A stretch of DNA of 46,692 bases from JBBUX01 sp037445775. GTDB lineage: Bacteria; Actinomycetota; Coriobacteriia; Anaerosomatales; PHET01. The stretch spans positions 1 to 46,692 of the forward strand of contig JBBIJX010000008.1 in NCBI GenBank assembly GCA_037445775.1, in the 5' to 3' direction. Positions 34,045 through 42,675 of the stretch are shown one piece after another (position 1 is the first letter of the stretch; each line of letters opens with the position of its first letter). The notes beneath the pieces were generated by a model. The model saw only the letters and a program-made list of their open reading frames with translations, was not told where the DNA came from and searched no databases. The position numbers and the translations under genes are program-made.

Positions 34045-35031
34045 CTACTCCAGGATCTGCGCGAGATAGCTCGCGGCTTTCTGACCGCTGTCCGGCGCGA
34101 CGCAGACGGCGATGCCTTCGCGGCCGGGCCCGGCGAGGTAGTCGAGCGCGCCCGCGGCGATGGCGGCCGCGCTTGGCCCCAACATCAGGGCTTCTTCACG
34201 ATACATCCGCCGTGCGCACTCGTCGGTCATCTCGTCGTCGACGCTCACCACCTCATCGATGACCGAGTAGTCCAGATTCGCCGGTACCGCGGTCTCCTGC
34301 ATGTTCTTGAGCCCGGAGATGTGATGTCCTGGGACCGGCTCTATGCCGACAATGCGAATCGACGGGTCGTGCTCCTTCAGGAACCTCCCGGTGCCTACGA
34401 TCGTCCCGCACGTGCCGAAGCCGGCGAAGAAGTACCGGATACGGCCTTCGGTCTGTGCCCAGACCTCCGGCCCGGTCGACTCGTAGTGGGAACGCGCGTT
34501 GTCCGCGTTGTCGTATTGGTTCGGCATCACGTAGCGCTCCGGGTCCGATGCGACGATCTCCTCAGCGAGCCGGAATGCCAGGTCCATCGGGTGCGATCCC
34601 GAGGTGTCGCCCGCATCGGTGAATCGTACGTCGGCGCCGAACGCGCGCAGGAGTGCGGTCTTCTCCGGGGAAAGGACGTGCGGCGCGGTAGCGATCATCG
34701 GCACTCCGAGCTGCGAGCAGATGGCCGCAAGGGCGATGCCGGTGTTTCCGCTCGTTGCCTCGACGACGGTGCGGCCCTCAAGGAGGCCACGATCCGCGAG
34801 GCCACGGAGCAGCCATTTGGCGGTGCGATCCTTGATGGAGCCGAAAGGGTTCGTCCACTCGCATTTCACGTAGAGCGCGACGTCGTCGTTGGTGTTCAGG
34901 CGGTTCAGACGCACCAGAGGCGTCGGGTGCGCGGTGTCGCCACACATGTCGAGCAGGTCGTCGTAGCGCACGAGCTTCGGGTCGGTGCCGAGACCCGGCA
35001 GGCTCGTGAGGCGGTCGTCTGGTTCAGCCAC
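34045..35031 (-). CDS. Cysteine synthase family PLP enzyme
   Basis: This 328-residue fold-type II PLP enzyme probably replaces an acetyl or phosphate group of activated serine with sulfide to form cysteine. The PLP lysine is K67 (NPFGSIKDRTA) and the phosphate loop precursor is TSGNTG (93-98). FFAGFGTCGTIVGTGRFLKE is the glycine-rich PLP phosphate-binding loop. The N-terminal extension of about 30 residues is atypical for CysK and closer to CysM or O-phosphoserine-dependent enzymes. GTG start with AGGAA upstream. Cystathionine beta-synthase is an alternative. Confidence 0.88.
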   Translation of the reverse strand: MAEPDDRLTSLPGLGTDPKLVRYDDLLDMCGDTAHPTPLVRLNRLNTNDDVALYVKCEWTNPFGSIKDRTAKWLLRGLADRGLLEGRTVVEATSGNTGIALAAICSQLGVPMIATAPHVLSPEKTALLRAFGADVRFTDAGDTSGSHPMDLAFRLAEEIVASDPERYVMPNQYDNADNARSHYESTGPEVWAQTEGRIRYFFAGFGTCGTIVGTGRFLKEHDPSIRIVGIEPVPGHHISGLKNMQETAVPANLDYSVIDEVVSVDDEMTDECARRMYREEALMLGPSAAAIAAGALDYLAGPGREGIAVCVAPDSGQKAASYLAQILE

Positions 35032-35090
35032 GGCCGTCCGTTCCTATTGTGCTTCGCGAAGGCGTTCTGAGCGTTGCGCAGCCGATCGCC

Positions 35091-35345
35091 TCAAACAAGC
35101 TCGACACTCGCAGGCGGGCCTGCGTCAGGCGGGCCATCCAGCTTGTCCGCCGCGTCGCCCAGTTTCGCGCGGGCCTCTCCGATCAGCACCGAAGCCTGCG
35201 CGACGCTCACGCTCGGCTCCGTGAGCTCCGCGTGATCAGCGAGGTGGTGGAGCTGCTCGAGCCACTGCTGTGCCATCGCCAGCGCATCGTCGGTCTGGCC
35301 TACCATGAGCCGCATCTGACTTGTGTTGACGCCCTTCTGGCACAT
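35091..35345 (-). CDS. Small helical protein of unknown function after trxA
   Basis: This 84-residue protein is predicted to be mostly helical (DDALAMAQQWLEQLHHLADH, then VAQASVLIGEARAKLGDAADKL) with an acidic, proline-containing tail. It has no recognised domain. The ATG lies 3 bp after the trxA stop, so translation would be coupled, though no strong ribosome site is visible. It is likely the last gene of the trxB-trxA transcript. Confidence 0.55.
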   Translation of the reverse strand: MCQKGVNTSQMRLMVGQTDDALAMAQQWLEQLHHLADHAELTEPSVSVAQASVLIGEARAKLGDAADKLDGPPDAGPPASVELV

Positions 35346-35348
35346 CGG

Positions 35349-35672
35349 TCAGCCCAGCCACGGCGCGAGGTCGTCGACCAGCTTCTTCTTCGGCATGGCG
35401 CCCACAAGCTTCTTGGCCACCTGTCCGTTCGCGAAGACGAGCAGGGTCGGGATCGACAGGATGTCGAACCGGGTCGCCACGGCGGGATTCTCGTCGACGT
35501 TGAGCTTGCCCACTGAAATCGAGTCGTACTCAGCTGCGAGCTCCTTGAGCACCGGCTCCATCATGCGGCAGGGTCCGCACCACGGTGCCCAGAAGTCGAG
35601 CACGAACGGCTTGGGGCTCGCCTCCACGGTCTCGGCGAAGTTCGCGTCGGTGACCTGTACCAGATCCGCCAT
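35349..35672 (-). CDS. trxA: Thioredoxin
   Basis: This 107-residue thioredoxin has the redox site WCGPC at residues 31-35 and the cis-proline in SIPTLLVF. It reduces protein disulfides with electrons from the thioredoxin reductase encoded 23 bp upstream. ATG 35672 is supported by AGAGGAGA eight bases upstream; the longer frame to 35708 enters trxB. Its length and motifs match classic cytoplasmic TrxA. Confidence 0.97.
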   Translation of the reverse strand: MADLVQVTDANFAETVEASPKPFVLDFWAPWCGPCRMMEPVLKELAAEYDSISVGKLNVDENPAVATRFDILSIPTLLVFANGQVAKKLVGAMPKKKLVDDLAPWLG

Positions 35673-35695
35673 GAGATCTCCTCTCGTCTCTTGCC

Positions 35696-36640
35696 TCAGA
35701 TGGCACACACGGTCGTGCTGTCCAGATAGCGCAACGCTTCGAACGCCGCCGACGCGCCCTTCGCCGCGGCGGTTATGACCTGCTTGAGCTCTGAGTCCGT
35801 CACGTCACCCGCGGCGAACAGGCCTTCTACGTCCGTTCTTCCGTCGTGGTCGGTAGAGATGTACCCGCTCTCGTCTAGTTCGCACAAGCCGCGCGCGAGT
35901 TGACTCATCGGGTCGATGCCCACGAAGATGAAGACGCCATCGACCGCGACGTCCTCGTCGGCCTCTCCAACGGTGGACTGGAGGCGCACGCCGACCACCT
36001 TGCCATCGGCGCCGATGATCTCTCCGACCGTGCGGTTCCAGTGATACTCCACCTTGGCGTTGGCGAAACACCGCTCCTGTATGCACTTGGTTGCGCGCAG
36101 CTCGCCGCGCCGGTGCACCAGGTGCACGCGCGAGGCGAACTTGGTCAGGAACATCGCCTCCTCAACGGCGGCGTCACCGCCGCCGATGACGGCGACGACC
36201 TTCTCTCGGTAGAGGGCTCCGTCGCACGTCGCGCACCACGACACGCCGTGCCCCGTGAACTCCGCCTCTCCGGGGACGCCGAGTCTCCTGGGGACGGCGC
36301 CGGTCGCGAGAATCACCGCGCGAGCCCTGAACTCGTCTTCGTCGGTGCGCAGCCGGAACCCTCCTTCGGCGACCTCGATCGACTCGACCGGCGAGAACGA
36401 GCGGATCTCCGCGCCGTGCTCCTCGGCCTGCTTCGTCATGAGATCGCCAAGCTCAGCGCCGGATAGTCCCTGTGGGAACCCAGGGTAGTTCTCTATCCAA
36501 TCGGTAGTGACGATCTGACCACCGGGCAGGCCCTGCTCGAACACGACGGTCTTCGCGCGCCCGCGTGCGGCGTATAGCGCGGCGGCGAGCCCTCCCGGCC
36601 CTCCGCCAACTATGGCGATGTCGATCGACTCAACACTCAT
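35696..36640 (-). CDS. trxB: Thioredoxin-disulfide reductase
   Basis: This 314-residue flavoprotein transfers electrons from NADPH to thioredoxin. FAD-binding GGGPGGLAAALYAARG lies at residues 12-27, the redox-active CATC at C136/C139, the NADPH-binding GGGDAAVEEA after it, and the C-terminal GLFAAGDV motif for FAD. The ATG overlaps the stop of the upstream PIN-TPR gene as ATGA, so the three (PIN-TPR, trxB, trxA) are one operon. Confidence 0.97.
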   Translation of the reverse strand: MSVESIDIAIVGGGPGGLAAALYAARGRAKTVVFEQGLPGGQIVTTDWIENYPGFPQGLSGAELGDLMTKQAEEHGAEIRSFSPVESIEVAEGGFRLRTDEDEFRARAVILATGAVPRRLGVPGEAEFTGHGVSWCATCDGALYREKVVAVIGGGDAAVEEAMFLTKFASRVHLVHRRGELRATKCIQERCFANAKVEYHWNRTVGEIIGADGKVVGVRLQSTVGEADEDVAVDGVFIFVGIDPMSQLARGLCELDESGYISTDHDGRTDVEGLFAAGDVTDSELKQVITAAAKGASAAFEALRYLDSTTVCAI

Positions 36641-37770
36641 GGCGCCGTCCCTTCGGTGGGATTCCCGGACGCCTTGACGTCGGCCTCGATCTGCTCAAGC
36701 AGCGTTTTGGCCTGCATCTGTGTGCCGTGAAGGTTGGGATCGTTCGTGGTCAACTCGACAACCTTTGCGAACTGCTCACGTGCACCGGAGAGATCACGTC
36801 GTCCGTTGAGGAGTACGACGCCGAGGTTGTAGTTCGCGTTGACGTGGTCGGGGTCGCGCTCGAGCACCTTCCCGATCTCCTGGATCGCCCTGTCCGTCTG
36901 ACCCGAGTAGAACAGGAGTGTGGCGTAGTCGGCCCGCGCGTCGAGGTCTGTGTCGCCGGTCTTGAGATAGCGCTGGTAGTACCGGATGCCCGGCTGCGCC
37001 CAGCGGATCTGAGATGCACGGTCGTTGGCCGCGCGCGCCTGTTCGGTGAGTCCGTAGTAGTAGTTGGCCATCGCCACGAGTGCTTCGGAATCGTGTGGAT
37101 CGGTCTGCAGCGTCGTGAGCGCATCGAGTGCGGTCACCTGATTTGGCGAAAGGAGCTGCTGGAACTCGGCGGGTAGCGAGGCGGAGGATCCGGTGGTCTG
37201 CGGGCGTGTCACGAGCACCACCACGACGATGGCGGCGAACACGGCGAGCGCGATGGCGAGGATCGTGATGGGCACCTTGTAGCGCTGGAACGGCCGGATG
37301 ATGTAGCGGCGCGCAAATCCCCCTTCGACGCCGTCGCCGTGGCGTGTGACCGGGATGCCCAGGGTCTGCGCCTTGAGGAGCATGTTGAGGTCGTTAGTCA
37401 CGAGCGTCGCCACGCATTCGGAGTTCGACCTGCATACCTGCAGCGCCGTCGCGAGGATCCGGTCGTCGGACTGCCGCGTGCCGAGACCGTCGGGCAGCGG
37501 CAGGTCCGTGTCGAGGATCGCGACGCGCAGCGTGCCGCCGTCCGGCAGCTCGACCCCGGCGATAAGCGAGCCCTCCTCGCCGAGTTCGAAAAGGATCCGG
37601 CTGACCTCGCGCCCTCTGAAGCGCAGATCGGGGTCGACGCGGGCCGTCTTGAGCTTGTCGAGCTCCCCGAGGACCGTCTCGGGGATCACCACGTCGGCAT
37701 CGGGGAAGCTCAGGACCACGTTCGGGTCCGCGAGCAGGACGTTCGTGTCGAGGATGACCACCTTGCTCAT
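36637..37770 (-). CDS. PIN-domain, single TM, TPR fusion protein
   Basis: This 377-residue protein fuses an N-terminal PIN nuclease-like domain (1-145) to a single membrane segment (about 167-188) and a TPR-type helical C-terminus (about 225-370). PIN acidic residues are present: D8 (ILDTNVLL), E31/E36 (PETVLGELDKL), D102/D103 (QSDDRILATAL) and D127 (VTNDLNML). This PIN type is like the N-terminal domain of PhoH2 proteins, but no PhoH ATPase follows. TPR hints are the NYYYGL, YQRYLKTGDTDLDARADYA and DPDHVNANYNLGVVLL repeats. AAAGGTG lies upstream of the ATG. The PIN domain would be cytoplasmic and the TPR outside if TM orientation follows the positive-inside rule. RNase activity is possible but unproved. 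Confidence 0.8.
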   Translation of the reverse strand: MSKVVILDTNVLLADPNVVLSFPDADVVIPETVLGELDKLKTARVDPDLRFRGREVSRILFELGEEGSLIAGVELPDGGTLRVAILDTDLPLPDGLGTRQSDDRILATALQVCRSNSECVATLVTNDLNMLLKAQTLGIPVTRHGDGVEGGFARRYIIRPFQRYKVPITILAIALAVFAAIVVVVLVTRPQTTGSSASLPAEFQQLLSPNQVTALDALTTLQTDPHDSEALVAMANYYYGLTEQARAANDRASQIRWAQPGIRYYQRYLKTGDTDLDARADYATLLFYSGQTDRAIQEIGKVLERDPDHVNANYNLGVVLLNGRRDLSGAREQFAKVVELTTNDPNLHGTQMQAKTLLEQIEADVKASGNPTEGTAP

Positions 37771-37812
37771 GAAGCACCTTTCGCCTCAGCCGATGTTCGA
37801 ATCAGTGTACGC

Positions 37813-39828
37813 CTACCCGTTTCCGTCGGCGGCGGCTCCGTTCACGCTTCTCATTCGCCGTGCCACGATGACGAGCAGAACACCAAGCACGATCGCGACG
37901 CCGACGCCCGTCACGATGCGATCGAGGTACGACGCGCGCACGGTCACCGAAGCCTCGTCGAGCGTCACGTCGCCCGCAACCACGGCGACGTGGATTGTAC
38001 CCGCGAGTGCCGTGCCGAGATCTACAGGCACCTCGAGGACCGTCTCCCGTGGGGGCAGTTCAAGCTCTTCGCTCGTTCTTCCTTCGATGCGCAACTTGTC
38101 GCTCGTGCGATACCTCATGCGGACGTTCAGGGTCCGCTCGCCGTTGTTTCGCACGCTCACCGGTATCGAGCCGCCGGTTCCCGGCAGTGTGATCGGCTCC
38201 ACGGCGAGGTCGACGACGTCGAGGGTGTCGGTCGCCAGCACGAGCGCCGCTTCGGCGAAGGCGCGTCCGCGCTCAACGAACTCCCAGCTTCCGTCCGGGT
38301 CGGCCCATCTGGCGGACTGTGCGATCAGCGAGTCACGTCGCGCAGTCGCGGCTTCGGGATCACCTTCACCCACCGCAGTGACGAACGCCTCCGTCCAGCG
38401 CCGGGCTTCGGCGACCGCCGCCCAGTAGCCGCGCGGATCACCGCCCGCTCCTGCGCCGGCCTTCAGTTCGGCATTCTGCCGGGGCGCTGCAGCGACGGAG
38501 CGTGCGGTCTCCTGCCGAATCCACCCGTGGGAGAACAGCGCATTCATGCTCGCTAGGACGTCTTCGGTCCGGGCCCGGCCGGGACCGAGCTCGACGAGAG
38601 CCACAAGCGGGCCGCTGGCTCGCGGGTCGAGGAGTCGCTCGAATGCAAGTGCTGTCGCTCGCGAGGCGTCACCCTGCGCGACTGCGGCCGAGACGCGGCC
38701 ATCGCTCACGAGCAACGTGAGCCCGCCGTTTCCCCGATACGAGGAGGGGCTCGCGGTGGTGTCTCCAGTCCGGACGCAGGTCTCGGTCACAACGGCGTAG
38801 CCGATGCCGGCTCCGGTCAGCAGCGGGGCAGCCTCGGGAGGCACGCAGCCTCCGGCTGGGACCGTTCCCGTGGACAGCGAGGTCTCAAGCGACGCGAACG
38901 CGGCCGACGTGCCGCGCTCGTACTGTGCGGAGACGTCATCAGTCATGTCCGCATCGGCGAGTGCGGACAGGTCGGGGTCCGCGTACCCGAGGGCGGCGAG
39001 TTCGAGGCGCCCAGTGGCGAGGGCGCTGGACAGCGTTCCCAGAGCTGCGGCGTACTCACGCGCCACAGGCGAGTCGCCCGCCACCGCCTCGACGCCCTCG
39101 GGTCCGACGAGCTCGTAACCTTCGCTCACGCGGCGCCACTCTTCGAGCAGAAGCGGGCTCACCGCGAGTGTGGCGCGTGCACGCGGATCTGAGAGGATCC
39201 ACGATGCGACGGCGCGAGCGTCGTCGCGCGCCCGTGTGTAGCGCGCCGGATCGGCGACGAATCGTCCGCCCGAGCCCGACAGCGGCTGGTTGCTCACCCT
39301 GGCTACGAGCGCGATCGTCAGCGGCGCTTGTGCCGGATCGTATACGAGCAGGTCTGCCGCGACAGACGTCGTCTCGGTGCTGCCGTCACGCGCGATCGAC
39401 GCCTCCACCTCGACGGGGAACACCCCGGGACGAAGACCGAGGTCGTCAGTGCCGCGCTCGAACTCGGCGTTCATAGGGCCGCGTTTTGCGTCAGTGGCGA
39501 CTCTCGTGCGCTGGAAGATCAGCCGGCCTGAAGGGTGACGCACGCGGAAACGCATCCAGACGTGGTCGGCGGGCGCGTCGAGCGTGAGGCGGGTGGAGTA
39601 GCGGAACGTCCCGCCTGCGGGGATCGAGGGCGCAGTCGTGGAAAGGCGGAGCACGTCGGCCCCGATATGCGCAACCGTGACGGTCTGCGACACGATGGGG
39701 ACGCTTGCTTCCTCGCGCGGCAGGGTAGGCACCGCGACAGCCGAATACTGAAGGAGGACGCCGCAGACGAGCGTCGCGATGGCGCAGGAGATCGCCCGCG
39801 TCTTCAGCCGACAGATTGCGTGTCTCAA
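37813..39828 (-). CDS. DUF6049-like exported membrane-anchored protein
   Basis: This 671-residue protein has a signal segment at residues 12-32, a large extracellular region and a C-terminal membrane helix (about 635-655) followed by a short basic tail (RRMRS). The LELAALGYADPDLSALADAD segment and overall layout resemble the actinobacterial DUF6049 family, often coded near murJ, trxB and trxA. Here trxB and trxA are in the same direction downstream, but murJ is absent. The start TTG 39828 is the longest supported, with GGAG about seven bases before it. Function is unknown; an envelope role is inferred. Confidence 0.75.
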   Translation of the reverse strand: MRHAICRLKTRAISCAIATLVCGVLLQYSAVAVPTLPREEASVPIVSQTVTVAHIGADVLRLSTTAPSIPAGGTFRYSTRLTLDAPADHVWMRFRVRHPSGRLIFQRTRVATDAKRGPMNAEFERGTDDLGLRPGVFPVEVEASIARDGSTETTSVAADLLVYDPAQAPLTIALVARVSNQPLSGSGGRFVADPARYTRARDDARAVASWILSDPRARATLAVSPLLLEEWRRVSEGYELVGPEGVEAVAGDSPVAREYAAALGTLSSALATGRLELAALGYADPDLSALADADMTDDVSAQYERGTSAAFASLETSLSTGTVPAGGCVPPEAAPLLTGAGIGYAVVTETCVRTGDTTASPSSYRGNGGLTLLVSDGRVSAAVAQGDASRATALAFERLLDPRASGPLVALVELGPGRARTEDVLASMNALFSHGWIRQETARSVAAAPRQNAELKAGAGAGGDPRGYWAAVAEARRWTEAFVTAVGEGDPEAATARRDSLIAQSARWADPDGSWEFVERGRAFAEAALVLATDTLDVVDLAVEPITLPGTGGSIPVSVRNNGERTLNVRMRYRTSDKLRIEGRTSEELELPPRETVLEVPVDLGTALAGTIHVAVVAGDVTLDEASVTVRASYLDRIVTGVGVAIVLGVLLVIVARRMRSVNGAAADGNG

Positions 39829-39943
39829 AGGGTCTCCGCGTGTTCATAGACCGGGGCGCGGGTCCGCGGCACGTGTACCATGGGCTCGCCAACGGGTATG
39901 AGCGATTATCGCACGGTCACCGATCGAAGGGGCTCCGCTTCAC

Positions 39944-42331
39944 ATGTCGCACCGCGAGGTACCTGCCAAGACACCTGAGCTACTCCCGCTGATCCCGTTG
40001 CGGGACCTCATCCTCTTCCCGAATCTCGTCGTGCCGCTCTTCGTGGGCCGCGAGCGTTCGATACGCGCGCTTGAGGAGGCCATGCGTCAGGATCACGTGG
40101 TCGCGCTCGCGACGCAACGCCAGGCCGAAACGATGGATCCGGGACCCGAGGACATCCACGAGATCGGCTGTATCGCGACGATCATGCAGGAGCTCAAGCT
40201 GCCGGACGGCACCGCGAAGGCGCTCGTCGAGGGCAACGAGCGGTTCCGCATCGTCGAGTACGTACAGTCAGACCCCTACCTGCTCGTGCGCGTTGAGCCC
40301 ATCGAGGAGTCGCTCGCCGTCGACATGGAGACGCAGGCGCTTATGCGGGCCTTGCTGACCGACTTCGAGAAGGCCGCCGAACTCGGCAAGCCCATCCCGC
40401 AGGAGGTTCTCGTCGCCGCGACCGCGATTGAAGAGCCAGGCCGACTGGCGGACTTCGTTGTCTTCCACCTCAACCTCAAGGTCGAGGAGAAGCAGCAGAT
40501 CCTTGAGGCCATTCAGCCGAACGAGCGCCTCGAGCGTGCCGCCCGCTTCCTGCGCAAGGAGCTCGAGATCCTCGAGCTGGGCAGCAAGATCCAGAGCCGC
40601 GTCAAGGAGCAGATGAGCCAGTCCCAACGGGAGTACTTCCTGCGCGAGCAGCTCAAGGCGATCCAGCAGGAGCTCGGCACGTTCGACGAGACGCAGGCCG
40701 AGATCGACGAGTACACGACGAAGATCCGCGAAGCGGAGATGCCCGACGCCGTGGAGGAGAAGGCGCTCAAGGAGCTCGGGCGTCTCGAGAAGATGCCTCC
40801 GGCGAGCGCCGAGACGAGCGTCATCCGGACGTACCTGGACTGGCTCATCGGTCTGCCGTGGAACGCCGAGTCTGCTGAGAAGCTCGACCTCGTCGAGGCG
40901 AAGGAGGTACTCGACCACGACCACTACGGCCTCGAGAAGGTCAAGGAGCGGATCCTCGAGTACCTTGCCGTCCACAAGCTCACGGACAAGATGCGCGGCC
41001 CGATCCTGTGCTTCGTAGGGCCGCCCGGCGTGGGCAAGACCTCGATCGGGCGCTCCATCGCCCGTTCTCTCAACCGCGAGTTCATCCGCGTCTCGCTCGG
41101 CGGGGTTCGCGATGAGGCGGAGATCCGCGGACACCGCCGTACCTACGTTGGGGCGCTGCCGGGCCGCATCATCCAGCAGATTAGCCAGGCGAAGACTCGC
41201 AACCCCGTCTTCATGATGGACGAGATCGACAAGGTGGGGATGGACTTCCGCGGCGACCCGACATCGGCGCTTCTCGAGGTGCTCGACCCGGAACAGAACT
41301 ACGCGTTCCAGGACCACTATCTCGAAGTGCCGTTCGACCTCTCCGACGTCATGTTCATCACGACGGCGAACCTCCTCGACCCCATTCCCGCGCCGCTGCG
41401 CGACCGTATGGAGGTCATCCACTTCCCGGGCTACACCGAAGACGAGAAACTGCACATCGCGCTGCGCTATCTCGTGCCCAAACAGCTTGAGGAGCACGGC
41501 CTCACGCCCTCGAAGCTTGACATCACCGACGACGCGATCCGCGAGATGATCCGTCGGCACACACGCGAGGCAGGCGTGCGCAATCTCGAGCGTACCGTCG
41601 CCATGATCTGCCGCCAGGTGGCGCGCAAGGTCGTCGAGGGCAAGCGCACCAAGCTGACCGTCGGAGTCCGCAATCTCCACGCCTACCTGGGTCCGCCGAA
41701 GTTCAGCTACGGTCTCGCCGAGCAGAAGGACGACGTGGGTGTCGCGACGGGTCTCGTTTGGACCGAGGTGGGCGGTGACGTGATCTTCATCGAAGCCACT
41801 GCGATGCCGGGGAAGGGTTCGGTGACGCTCACAGGACAGCTCGGTGATGTCATGCGCGAGTCCGCGACTGCCGCGATCTCCTACATTCGCACCCGCGCCC
41901 GCGATCTCGACATCCCGGAGGACTTCGCCGAGCACAAGGATCTGCACATCCACGTGCCCGCGGCCGCGATCCCGAAGGATGGCCCCAGCGCCGGCATCAC
42001 GATGGCGACATCGATCGCGTCGGTCTTGACCGGCTGCGCGGTGCGCAGAGAGCTGGCGATGACCGGCGAGATCACGTTGCGCGGGCGCGTCCTTCCCATC
42101 GGCGGACTCAAGGAGAAGTTGCTCGCGGCGCATCGAGCCGGCATCACGACCGCTCTGATCCCCAAAGACAACATCCGCGACCTTGATCTCCTGCCCGAGC
42201 ACGTGCGCGACGAGCTCGAGATCATCCCCGTCGAGACGATGGACGAGGTGCTTGCGCTCGCGCTCGTCGACGACTGCGCCCCATCGGTTTCCAACGGCCG
42301 GCGCAGGGCGTCGAAGAAGCAGCACGACTGA
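39944..42331 (+). CDS. lon: ATP-dependent Lon protease
   Basis: This cytoplasmic AAA+ serine protease degrades misfolded and regulatory proteins. It has 795 residues, typical for bacterial LonA. The N-terminal substrate domain (about 12-205) and coiled linker are followed by AAA+ (Walker A GPPGVGKTS near 359, Walker B VFMMDEIDKVG) and the protease domain with the catalytic dyad S682 (DGPSAGIT) and K725 (GGLKEKLLAA). ATG start with AAGGGG upstream at a slightly long spacing. No HspR-type inverted repeat was identified in the short divergent region before it. Confidence 0.97.
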   Translation: MSHREVPAKTPELLPLIPLRDLILFPNLVVPLFVGRERSIRALEEAMRQDHVVALATQRQAETMDPGPEDIHEIGCIATIMQELKLPDGTAKALVEGNERFRIVEYVQSDPYLLVRVEPIEESLAVDMETQALMRALLTDFEKAAELGKPIPQEVLVAATAIEEPGRLADFVVFHLNLKVEEKQQILEAIQPNERLERAARFLRKELEILELGSKIQSRVKEQMSQSQREYFLREQLKAIQQELGTFDETQAEIDEYTTKIREAEMPDAVEEKALKELGRLEKMPPASAETSVIRTYLDWLIGLPWNAESAEKLDLVEAKEVLDHDHYGLEKVKERILEYLAVHKLTDKMRGPILCFVGPPGVGKTSIGRSIARSLNREFIRVSLGGVRDEAEIRGHRRTYVGALPGRIIQQISQAKTRNPVFMMDEIDKVGMDFRGDPTSALLEVLDPEQNYAFQDHYLEVPFDLSDVMFITTANLLDPIPAPLRDRMEVIHFPGYTEDEKLHIALRYLVPKQLEEHGLTPSKLDITDDAIREMIRRHTREAGVRNLERTVAMICRQVARKVVEGKRTKLTVGVRNLHAYLGPPKFSYGLAEQKDDVGVATGLVWTEVGGDVIFIEATAMPGKGSVTLTGQLGDVMRESATAAISYIRTRARDLDIPEDFAEHKDLHIHVPAAAIPKDGPSAGITMATSIASVLTGCAVRRELAMTGEITLRGRVLPIGGLKEKLLAAHRAGITTALIPKDNIRDLDLLPEHVRDELEIIPVETMDEVLALALVDDCAPSVSNGRRRASKKQHD

Positions 42332-42379
42332 CGCTGGTGCTAGTGCGGTCCCGGAGATCCCCGAAAGAGCAGACGTACG

Positions 42380-42484
42380 ATGCTGAATAAGAATCTGCTG
42401 GTGGGGTATGAATTGCATGAGGCGATGAACCTTCGCCTCACGGCGAAAGAGCCGGTTGACATCTCGCCATACGGGATCTTCTGA
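42380..42484 (+). CDS. Small ORF, 34 residues, downstream of lon
   Basis: This 34-codon ORF starts MLNKNLLVGYELHEAMNLRL and ends PYGIF, followed by TGA. It has a balanced composition and reads like a genuine peptide, with a helix-like amphipathic core, but codon usage is less GC-rich than its neighbours and the only ribosome site (GAAAGAG) is about ten bases upstream and weak. An upstream in-frame stop excludes a longer form. No family was recognised. It is followed by RNA-structure-like repeats and a terminator, so it may be a leader peptide, a small protein or a chance ORF. Confidence 0.35.
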   Translation: MLNKNLLVGYELHEAMNLRLTAKEPVDISPYGIF

Positions 42485-42555
42485 GTCACGGGAAGCCACG
42501 ATCCGCAGGACATACGTCCGGTCACTGCACAAGACCTGCGGGGAGCCAATTGTGA

Positions 42556-42601
42556 GACCGGCCCGCGCCCTCTCTAGGAGAGCGGGCCGGTCGTTTCATT
42601 G
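42556..42601 (+). terminator. Strong terminator hairpin before the surface-protein gene
   Basis: GACCGGCCCGC (42556-42566) pairs perfectly over 11 bp with its complement at 42582-42592; a four-pair inner stem with a TAG loop lies between. GTTTCATTGT follows, a short T-rich tail. It would end transcripts from lon or the small ORF, or act as an attenuator for the gene starting at 42676. Confidence 0.7.
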
Positions 42602-42675
42602 TCAGCCTCATCGATCCGCTCGAACCGTCAGACGGGACGTGTCTCCGGCCTGGAAAGGGCAGGAGGTGAGCGGCG

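Larger units (their letters stand above)
42332..42675 (+). other. Structured intergenic region between lon and the surface-protein gene
   Basis: This 344-bp stretch has many short inverted repeats: AGCAGA/TCTGCT inside a CCCC/GGGG pair (about 42357-42415), GAGGCGA/TCGCCTC (about 42419-42440), CGGC/GCCG (about 42442-42455), then CCGCAGG/CCTGCGG (about 42500-42540) with a nested GGAC/GTCC. A 34-codon ORF lies within the first half, and a strong terminator ends it at 42556-42601. After the terminator only the ribosome site of the next gene stands out. It could be an RNA leader, a small RNA gene, or a small protein gene. No known riboswitch class was recognised. Confidence 0.45.

Noticed and set aside
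40268..42532. 754-codon reverse frame opposite lon
   Set aside because: Antisense of a highly conserved protease; its Leu/Arg/Val-rich product is a codon-bias shadow.
42485..42560. Cobalamin riboswitch (AAGACCTGC and GGGAAG motifs seen)
   Set aside because: The two motifs are in the region, but the required surrounding core (GTGAAAATC-like element, CCCGC/ACTGT loop and full B12 box) is absent.
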